A stretch of 64,000 bases of DNA from DATKMK01 sp035541895. Its GTDB lineage: Bacteria > Desulfobacterota > Binatia > HRBIN30 > JACQVA1. Made by a program: the position numbers and the translations under genes. The stretch is from positions 12,993-76,992 of the forward strand of contig DATKMK010000063.1 of assembly GCA_035541895.1 (NCBI GenBank), read 5' to 3'. Below are positions 46,602-54,030 of the stretch, piece after piece. The stretch's first letter is position 1. The number at the start of each line of letters is the position of its first letter. The notes beneath the pieces were generated by a model. That model saw only the letters and a program-made list of their open reading frames with translations, searched no databases and had not been told where the DNA came from.

Positions 46602-47732
46602 ATGTCCACGACACAACCACAGGCGATTTTGCTGACCGGTGTCACCGGATTCCTCGGGCGGCACCTGCTGTGGGATTGCTTGCGCCGCGACGCCAACGTG
46701 ACGGTCTATTGTCTGCTGCGTCCAGAGAACCACCGCAGCGCCGAAGAGCGCCTCGCGGCGCTGATCGCTCGACATCGCGACGTGCTGCCGGACGGCGCGT
46801 CCGCGCGTTGCCATGCGGTGTCGGGCGACATCGCCATGCCCGATCTCGGCCTTGATCCGCGAGCTCGCGAGCGGCTGCTCGGCGAGGTCGATCGCATCGT
46901 GCATTGCGCCGCCACGGTCGAGTTCGATACGCCGCTAGCCGAATCCCGGCGCATCAACGTCGGCGGGACGCAGCAGGTGTTGCACCTCGCCGACGAGCTG
47001 CTGGCCCGCGGGCGGCTCGGCCGCGTTGATTACTTCAGCACCGCCTTCGTTGCCGGCAAGAGCATCGGTCGAGCCTACGAAGACCGATTGATCCCCGCGT
47101 CCTTCAACAACACCTACGAACAAACGAAGTGGGAGGCCGAACAACTCGTCCGCGCGGCGCAGCCACGGCTGCCGATCACCATCTACCGTCCCAGCATCAT
47201 CGTCGGCGATTCGAAAACCGGATACACGTCGAATTTTCGCGTCCTCTACTGGCCACTCAAGGCACTCGCGACCGGCCTGATCATCGCGGTGCCCGCCGAT
47301 CCGAACGGCGTCGTCGACGTCGTGCCAATCGACCATGTCGTCGGTGCATTCGCGGCCCTCAGCAGGAGCGAGCAGACGTTGGGCAAATGCTATCACCTCG
47401 CCGCGGGTGTCGACCGGCAGAGCTCGTTCGGCGAACTGCTGCAATTGACTTCCGCCTTCTTCGGTGTGCGGGCGCCCTGGACGATTCCGCCGCAGATCTC
47501 CTATCGCCTGGTGCGTCCGGTGTTGTACGCCACCGTCTGGGGGAAGCGGCGCGAGCTGCTGCGCGTCGGGGAAATGTATTTTCCGTACTTCAGCTATCGG
47601 GCGTCGTTCGATCGCACCACGGCGCGTGCGGACCTCGACGGCACCGGCATCGACCCTCCGGCGGTCGCTGACTACTTCCACGCGATCATGCAGTACTGCG
47701 TCGACACGGACTGGGGACGCGCGCAGGGATGA
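46602..47732 (+). CDS. Extended SDR oxidoreductase (thioester reductase / fatty acyl reductase-like)
   Basis: A 376-aa NAD(P)-dependent reductase. The nucleotide motif LTGVTGFLGRHLL has its glycines at 13-19. The catalytic Tyr172 and Lys176 are in NTYEQTKWEAEQL. The segment STAFVAGKSIG matches the male-sterility / NAD-binding-4 group that reduces acyl thioesters. The membrane-like stretch around YWPLKALATGLIIAV is typical of that group. Its stop overlaps the next methyltransferase (ATGA). The substrate is probably an acyl-CoA or polyketide-type lipid. Confidence 0.83.
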   Translation: MSTTQPQAILLTGVTGFLGRHLLWDCLRRDANVTVYCLLRPENHRSAEERLAALIARHRDVLPDGASARCHAVSGDIAMPDLGLDPRARERLLGEVDRIVHCAATVEFDTPLAESRRINVGGTQQVLHLADELLARGRLGRVDYFSTAFVAGKSIGRAYEDRLIPASFNNTYEQTKWEAEQLVRAAQPRLPITIYRPSIIVGDSKTGYTSNFRVLYWPLKALATGLIIAVPADPNGVVDVVPIDHVVGAFAALSRSEQTLGKCYHLAAGVDRQSSFGELLQLTSAFFGVRAPWTIPPQISYRLVRPVLYATVWGKRRELLRVGEMYFPYFSYRASFDRTTARADLDGTGIDPPAVADYFHAIMQYCVDTDWGRAQG

Positions 47733-48682
47733 TACAACGGCTGGCCGACGATCGTCCGCACGTCGGGGTCCCGCGCGTGGACGAACGGACCTTGTGGTTG
47801 GCGTACAACGCCTCGGACGTGACCTTCCGCGTCCTGCGAGCCTTCGGGTGGGGGCCGATGCTCAACCTCGGGTACTATCCGTTCGGCCAGCCCTTCACGC
47901 TGCTGAACTTTCTGATTTCGACCCATTGGTTTCCGCCGTTCTTCCGGCTGCCGGCGGCGCAGTTGAGCCTGATCAAGCGGGCGATCGCGTTGTTGCCGTT
48001 GCACGACGGCCGGCGCGTTCTCGATGTCGGCTGCGGCCGCGGCATGAGTTCTTACCTCATGGCCAATACCTTTCCGCATCTCGACGTGAGCGGCGTGGAT
48101 CTGCTCGCCGACCACGTCGCGATTGCACAAACGCTCTTCAGCAACACGCCGAATCTGCAGTTCATCCGCGGCGACGCGATGAACCTCGACTTTCCCGACC
48201 GCTCGTTCGACCGCGCTCTGTGCGTGGAGGCGGCATTCCAGTTCCCCGACCGCGGGCGTTTTCTCAGCGAACTCGGTCGCGTGGTCGCGCCGGGTGGGCG
48301 GGCGGTGATCGTCGACTTCATGTGGGAAAACGACGACGCGCGCGTCCGCTGCGACGCCGACGCGCTGCAGGTGGTGCGTGCAACCTGGCAGTTGCGTGAC
48401 TTCGATTCCGTCGGCCAGTATCGACGCAACGCCGAGACCAACGGCTTCACGATCGACGCCTGCCTCGATTGGTCCTCGCACGTGACCGCGCCGATCATCA
48501 CGATCTTCGGCATCGTCGGGGGGCTGGCACGGCGGTCCTGGGGCCGCGCCTTCTTGCGACGCTTCAACCCGCTGCTGCGTCCCATCAGCGACCTCGATTG
48601 GGCGAAGTTCGTGCAGTCGGCTCGCGCCCATCAACGCGTGCACGGCTGCGCCAAATACATGGTGTTGGTCCTAACCCGCTGA
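47729..48682 (+). CDS. SAM-dependent methyltransferase (UbiE/Methyltransf_11 type)
   Basis: A 317-aa enzyme. After an N-terminal extension of about 85 residues, motif I is VLDVGCGRGMSSYLM, followed by SGVDLLADHVAIAQ, the FPDRSFDRALCVEAAFQF block and VAPGGRAVIVDFMWEND. It looks like a small-molecule or lipid C/O-methyltransferase. It is ATGA-coupled to the reductase upstream, so they likely modify the same compound. Confidence 0.85.
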   Translation: MIQRLADDRPHVGVPRVDERTLWLAYNASDVTFRVLRAFGWGPMLNLGYYPFGQPFTLLNFLISTHWFPPFFRLPAAQLSLIKRAIALLPLHDGRRVLDVGCGRGMSSYLMANTFPHLDVSGVDLLADHVAIAQTLFSNTPNLQFIRGDAMNLDFPDRSFDRALCVEAAFQFPDRGRFLSELGRVVAPGGRAVIVDFMWENDDARVRCDADALQVVRATWQLRDFDSVGQYRRNAETNGFTIDACLDWSSHVTAPIITIFGIVGGLARRSWGRAFLRRFNPLLRPISDLDWAKFVQSARAHQRVHGCAKYMVLVLTR

Positions 48683-48704
48683 CCGCGACGGCCGCGCCTT
48701 GCTC

Positions 48705-48789
48705 GTAGCCACAGGCTTCAGCCTGCGCTGTCGGGTTTCAACGAGGCCGAAAAATCGGCGGCGAAACGCGCCCTGAAGGGTGCGGCTAC
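48705..48789. repeat. 85-bp palindromic (MITE/REP-like) element
   Basis: Terminal inverted repeats of 17 bp (48705-48721 and 48773-48789) agree at 14 of 17 positions, sharing GTAGCC and CTTCAG blocks. The left arm contains the same core palindrome seen at 26932. It fills most of the 185-bp gap before the GT-C operon. It encodes no protein. Confidence 0.6.
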
Positions 48790-48867
48790 AGTCCTGCAGT
48801 ATTGGGGGTCCCGATACCGCGTCGGCTCGTTGCAATGCCGATCAAATCCAGGTAGCGGCAGACGGCT

Positions 48868-51800
48868 ATGGCGGAGCAGAAGGGCTGGTTCGGGCGGCCG
48901 TCGGCCTGGATCCTCGCGGTGGTGGTGTTTGCGGGGCTGGTGCGGTGCAGCTTCGTCAGTTGGGACCAACATCACTTCTTTCACCCCGACGAGCGCGCGA
49001 TCGCCGAGGCGGTGCAGCGCATCTCGCTCGGTTGGTCCGACTTCCGTCTCGACCCCAAATTCTTCGCCTACGGATCGCTGCCGTTCTATCTGACCCGCGC
49101 GGTGGTGGACGCGCTCGCGCACGTCGCGCCGCACCTCGCCAGCTACGATGGCATCATCGCCACCGGCCGCGTGGTGAGCGGCGTCGCGGGTACCTTGACG
49201 GTGGTGGTGTTGATCCTCCTCGGCGCGCGCCTCTACAATCTGTCGGTCGGTATCCTCGCCGGATTCCTGCTGGCCGCCTGTCCGTTGCACGTTCAAAACT
49301 CGCACTTCATGGCCACCGACATCGCGCTGACCCTGGCGGTGCTGGTGGCGTTGTTCGCGCAAATCAATCTGGTCCGTAGCGGCCGACTACTCGACGCGGT
49401 ATGGGTCGGCGTCACGTTGGGCATCGCGTTGGCGTGCAAATTCAGCGCGCTGCCGCTGCTCGCGCCGCTCGCGGTCACGTTGGCGATTCGTGCGCGCACC
49501 GACGGGTTCGGTCGCATCGCACTGTATGCTCCGCTGATCTTGTTGATCGCCGTCGGCGTGTTCGCGATCGGCGAGCCCTATGCCTTCGCCACCTTCAATC
49601 CGATCGCGTTGGTCACGCTGTTCGTGCAAGCCATGCCGCGCGCGCTGGCGGTGATTCGCAGCACCGATCCCGAGCTGCACGGAGTACGCGGCGCGGTTGA
49701 AGTCCTGTTTCGCGCGATCAGTGCGCCGGCGTACGCGAGCTCGATCCTCGAGCAGAGTCACATGGTGTCGAATGCGGGCCTGCTGCCCTACACCAATCAG
49801 TACGTCGGCACGCCGAAGTACGGCTACGAGCTGACGCAAATCGTCCTGTGGTGCATGGCGCCGCCGCTCGGCCTCGCCGCGGTGTGGGCGACGGGACGGC
49901 GCGCGGTCAATTTCTGGCGCGAGCGGTCGGAGGAAATCGTCCTGCTCGCGTGGGTGGTGCCGTTCTTCCTCGTCAGCGGCTGGTTCGAGGTCAAGTTCAT
50001 CCGCTATCTCTTGCCGATCTACCCGATCATGATTCTCTTTGCGGCCGAATGGCTCGTGCGCCTGCGCGCGCGCGGCGGGATGGTGGGGCGCGTGCTGTCG
50101 CTGATCGTCACGGTGGGCACGCTGCTCGCGCTGTTCGCGTTCATGTCGATCTACGCCCGACCGCACACGGTCGTGTCGGCGTCGGAGTGGGTCTACAAGT
50201 TCGTCCCCACCGGCAGCAAGATTCTGTCGCAAGATTGGGACGAAGGCTTCCCGTTCTCGTTTCCGGGCATGGGACCGGAGCGCTACAAGATCACCAACTT
50301 CGGCTACTACGAGCCCGACAATCCCACCAAGATACGCAAGCTCGCCGGCCATCTCGCCGAGAGCGACTACATCGCGTTTCAAACCAAACGGCTGTACGGC
50401 GCGCTGACGCAAGCGGCGCAGAAGTATCCGCTCAGCAGCAACTATTTCTATCTCTTGTTCGCGGGTGACCTCGGCTACACGCTGGTGCACGAGGAGGCAT
50501 CGCGCCCGAGCGTGTTCGGCATCGAATTCCCCGACGAACTCGCCGACGAGTCGTTCACCGTCTACGACCACCCGAAGGTGCTGATCTTCCGCAACGACGG
50601 GCGGCTGAGCGCCGACGCGTTGTACGACAAGATCATGAACGGCCTGCCGTCACGGCCGATGACGCGCAGCGATCTGCTGCGCGCGCGCCCGGGCGCCGAG
50701 GTCGGCGGCGCGCTCCGTCCGCCGATTCGTTCGAGCCTGCTGGCGACGCTGACGTTCGCGCTGCTCGTCGAGGTCCTCGGGCTGGCGGTCTACGCGCTCG
50801 GCGGCGGGTGGCTGATGGGCGCGAGTCCGTACGCCTTGGCGAAGATCATCGGCGTGCTGCTGTTCGCGTATGTCCCGTGGGTGCTCGTGCATCTCGGGCA
50901 AGTGGAATTCTCCCGCGCCACGTTGGCGGTGTGGGCGTTGGTGCTCGGCGGCATCGGTGCCGCGGCCGCGCTCCGCACGCGCCGGCGCGCCACCGAATGG
51001 GACGTGTCGCCGGCACGCGGGCGCGAGATCGCCGCCACCGAGATCCTCTTCTGGGGGACGTTCGTCTTCTTCCTGCTCGTCCGAGCCTTCAATCCCGAAG
51101 TGTACTGGGGCGAGAAGCCGATGGACTTCTCGTTCCTCAACATCTTGATGCGATCGACGCATTTGCCGCCGGCCGAGCCGTGGTTCGCCGGCTCCGATCT
51201 CAACTACAGCTACTTCGGTCACTACATTTCGGCCGCGCTCGGCAAGCTCTGTCACATCGATCCGGCGATTACCTTCAACTTGGCGATCGCGCTGTTCGGC
51301 GGCCTGACTGCCGCCGGCGCGTTCGCGCTCGGTCACGCCATCAGCAACCGGTGGCGCGTCGGCGTGGTGTCGGCGGTGCTGACCGTGCTGCTCGGCAATC
51401 TCGCCGGTCCGCGCGAGTTGCTGCAGCGGCATCAGATGAACTTCGACTACTTCTGGGCGACCTCGCGCGTGATTCGCGACACCATCAACGAGTTCCCGCT
51501 GTGGAGTTTCTTGTTCGCCGACCTCCACGCGCACGTGATGGTGATGCCGTTCTCGCTCGCCTTCTTGTGCCTCGCCGTGGCGTGGGTGCGACAGCGATTC
51601 GGTTTCGACACCGAACAGCGCGCATCCGCCGCCGCCGTCATCGGCCTGTTGGGACTCACGCTCGGCACCATCATGGTGACCAACACGTGGAGTCTGTTCA
51701 CGTACATGCCGTTCTTCGCGTTCCTGCTCGGCTGCCATTGGATCGCGGGCGATGCGTGGCGACCGCCGGTCGCGCCGCCTCCGGCTCCTGAAGAGATCGC

Positions 51801-54030
51801 GCCGCCGGAAGCGCCGACACCGCTGGACACAAGGATGACGGAGGTCGTGCCCGATCCCGCACGCGACGCGTTGCGCGCCGCGCTGGAGTCGGTCTACCCC
51901 GACGAAGGCACAAACAATCCCGATCTCGCCGAGATTCACCCCGCCCCGCCCGCGGAGCCGGCGGTCGAGCCGGCCGCGCCTTCACCCCCGATTGTAGTGC
52001 GCCCGCGACGCGGCTTCTTCACCTTCATCGCGCAGTTTTTCACCCGCGTGTTGTTTCCGGCCGCCGCCGTCGTGCTGCTCGCGTACGCGTTCTACTTGCC
52101 GTACTGGTGGCATTGGAAAGCGCCGGAGCGCAATCTCGGTTGGGAAAACGGGCCGTTCGCCAAGCCGAGCGACTTCCTCACCATCTTCGGTGTGTTTCTC
52201 TACGTGTTGGTGCCGTACCTTTTTTTCGTCTGGCGCCGGCAAATGCTCGGGCGACACGCGACGGCGCGCACCGGCATCGGCTGGCTCCGCCGCATCGTGC
52301 TCGGGCTCGTCATACTCGGCGTCGCCGGCAGCCTCTTCGTCTCGACGCGCGCGTTCCTGATCATCCTGGCGGTGCTCGCCTTGCAGCTCGCGATGCAACG
52401 GCGCACGCCGATGCGCCACCGCATCCCGTTGGCGATGGCGTCGTTCGCGTTCTGCGTCACCGCCGGCTGCGAAGTGATCTACGTTTGGGACCGCATGAAC
52501 ACGCTGTTCAAGTTCTACTTGGACTCGTGGTTTCTGTTTGCCGCTGCGGCCGCCGCCGCCGGTGCCGAGATCTGGCGCGGCCGGGTGGTGAGCGGCGTGA
52601 TGCGACGCGTCTGGCAGGTCGGCTTCGTCGCGATTCTCGGCGTGGCCGCCTTCACCGCCGGCAGCGACGTGTACGGCGTGCTGAGCACCAAACGCGTCGT
52701 GACCCCGCGACCGACCCTCAACGGGATGCTCTACCTCGAAGACCACGCGCCGTACGAGTTGGCGGCCTACAATTGGCTCAACGAGCGCATCAGCGGCATC
52801 CCGGTGATTCTGGAAGCCTACGGCCCATCGTATCAAGAGTACACGCGGGTCTCGATGAACACCGGCTTGCCGACCGTGTTGGGGTGGGACTATCACGTCT
52901 TCCAGCGTGCGCAGACGCATGCCGACATCGAGCGCCGCAAGGCCGACATCAAGCTCATCTACACCAGCGACAATAAAGAGCAGGTGCGCGCGGCGCTGCA
53001 GCGTTACCACGTCGCGCTGATGTTCATCGGGCCGCTCGAACGTCGCACCTATCCCGCCATCAACATGGAGCAGCTCAAGAGCTGGAACGATCTGTTGACG
53101 CCGGTGTACGAAAATTCGGCGGTGACGATTTTCGCCGTGAGCGGCGTCTTCACCGGCGGGATCCCGGTCACCACCGTCGAAGAAGTTCCGCGCGTGACGA
53201 GTGAGGAAGCGGCGCCGCCGCCGCAAGAGGAAAAGGGCACCTTCCACCAGCCGCGCGGGGTCGCGCTCGACAGCAAGGGCGCGCTGTACGTCTGCGATTT
53301 CAGCAACAACCGTATCCAGAAGCTCGATCCGCAACTCAAGGTCGAGCTGGCCTGGGGCGAGCGCGGCGAGTTGCCGTCGCAGTTCAAAGATCCATGCGGC
53401 ATCGCCGTCGGCCCGCAGGACATGGTGTACGTCGCCGACACCTGGAACCAGCGCGTGCAAGTGTTCACGGCGGCCGGCCAGTTCGTGCGCGAATGGGCGG
53501 GGAGCTTTTACGGCCCGCGCGGCATCGCCGTCGATGCGCGCGGCAGCGTGTTCGTTGCCGATACCGGCAACCATCGGATCGTTCGCTTCTCGTCGAAGGG
53601 TGATCTCGAAGCGACGTGGGGCGGCAAGGGCACCGAGCCGGGCAAGTTCGTCGAGCCGATCGGCATCGCGGTCGACGGCCGCGGGCAAGTGTATGTGTGT
53701 GACAACGTCAACGCGCGCGTGCAGATCTTCAACCGCGACGGCGGGTTCATCGGCACCTTCCCGGTACCCGGGTGGGAAGCCCAGGTCTATTCGGAGCCCT
53801 ACATCGGCGTCGATCCCAAGGGCACGATCTGGGTGACCGTGCCGCTCGTCCACGAAGTGCGCGCCTACGACGCGGGCGGCAAGCTGCTGCGTACGATCAC
53901 GGGCCAGTCGATCCCGCAGGCGTTCTTCGACAAGCCGATCGGCATTGCGGTGAACGCGGCCAGCAAGCAGCTTTACGTCGCCGATCTCGAACATCAGATC
54001 GTGCGTATTCCGTATGGCGACATTCGGTGA
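48868..54030 (+). CDS. Giant fusion: GT-C glycosyltransferase + DUF2298 + NHL beta-propeller
   Basis: A 1720-aa polytopic protein with three modules. Residues about 1-600 form a GT-C (ArnT/PMT-like) domain with the acidic loop motif FHPDERAI (His39, Asp41, Glu42). Residues about 620-1450 form a DUF2298 domain: WGEKPMDFSFLNIL near 743, NYSYFGH, TINEFPLWSFLFADLHAHV near 872 and DRMNTLFKFYLDSW near 1208. A Pro/Glu-rich loop sits at about 967-1045. Residues 1457-1720 are five or six NHL repeats (QPRGVALDSKGALYVCDFS ...). Prediction: lipid-sugar transfer at the outer face of the inner membrane with an extracytoplasmic propeller. The ribosome-binding site is weak. The next gene overlaps its end by 17 bp. 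Confidence 0.85.
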   Translation: MAEQKGWFGRPSAWILAVVVFAGLVRCSFVSWDQHHFFHPDERAIAEAVQRISLGWSDFRLDPKFFAYGSLPFYLTRAVVDALAHVAPHLASYDGIIATGRVVSGVAGTLTVVVLILLGARLYNLSVGILAGFLLAACPLHVQNSHFMATDIALTLAVLVALFAQINLVRSGRLLDAVWVGVTLGIALACKFSALPLLAPLAVTLAIRARTDGFGRIALYAPLILLIAVGVFAIGEPYAFATFNPIALVTLFVQAMPRALAVIRSTDPELHGVRGAVEVLFRAISAPAYASSILEQSHMVSNAGLLPYTNQYVGTPKYGYELTQIVLWCMAPPLGLAAVWATGRRAVNFWRERSEEIVLLAWVVPFFLVSGWFEVKFIRYLLPIYPIMILFAAEWLVRLRARGGMVGRVLSLIVTVGTLLALFAFMSIYARPHTVVSASEWVYKFVPTGSKILSQDWDEGFPFSFPGMGPERYKITNFGYYEPDNPTKIRKLAGHLAESDYIAFQTKRLYGALTQAAQKYPLSSNYFYLLFAGDLGYTLVHEEASRPSVFGIEFPDELADESFTVYDHPKVLIFRNDGRLSADALYDKIMNGLPSRPMTRSDLLRARPGAEVGGALRPPIRSSLLATLTFALLVEVLGLAVYALGGGWLMGASPYALAKIIGVLLFAYVPWVLVHLGQVEFSRATLAVWALVLGGIGAAAALRTRRRATEWDVSPARGREIAATEILFWGTFVFFLLVRAFNPEVYWGEKPMDFSFLNILMRSTHLPPAEPWFAGSDLNYSYFGHYISAALGKLCHIDPAITFNLAIALFGGLTAAGAFALGHAISNRWRVGVVSAVLTVLLGNLAGPRELLQRHQMNFDYFWATSRVIRDTINEFPLWSFLFADLHAHVMVMPFSLAFLCLAVAWVRQRFGFDTEQRASAAAVIGLLGLTLGTIMVTNTWSLFTYMPFFAFLLGCHWIAGDAWRPPVAPPPAPEEIAPPEAPTPLDTRMTEVVPDPARDALRAALESVYPDEGTNNPDLAEIHPAPPAEPAVEPAAPSPPIVVRPRRGFFTFIAQFFTRVLFPAAAVVLLAYAFYLPYWWHWKAPERNLGWENGPFAKPSDFLTIFGVFLYVLVPYLFFVWRRQMLGRHATARTGIGWLRRIVLGLVILGVAGSLFVSTRAFLIILAVLALQLAMQRRTPMRHRIPLAMASFAFCVTAGCEVIYVWDRMNTLFKFYLDSWFLFAAAAAAAGAEIWRGRVVSGVMRRVWQVGFVAILGVAAFTAGSDVYGVLSTKRVVTPRPTLNGMLYLEDHAPYELAAYNWLNERISGIPVILEAYGPSYQEYTRVSMNTGLPTVLGWDYHVFQRAQTHADIERRKADIKLIYTSDNKEQVRAALQRYHVALMFIGPLERRTYPAINMEQLKSWNDLLTPVYENSAVTIFAVSGVFTGGIPVTTVEEVPRVTSEEAAPPPQEEKGTFHQPRGVALDSKGALYVCDFSNNRIQKLDPQLKVELAWGERGELPSQFKDPCGIAVGPQDMVYVADTWNQRVQVFTAAGQFVREWAGSFYGPRGIAVDARGSVFVADTGNHRIVRFSSKGDLEATWGGKGTEPGKFVEPIGIAVDGRGQVYVCDNVNARVQIFNRDGGFIGTFPVPGWEAQVYSEPYIGVDPKGTIWVTVPLVHEVRAYDAGGKLLRTITGQSIPQAFFDKPIGIAVNAASKQLYVADLEHQIVRIPYGDIR

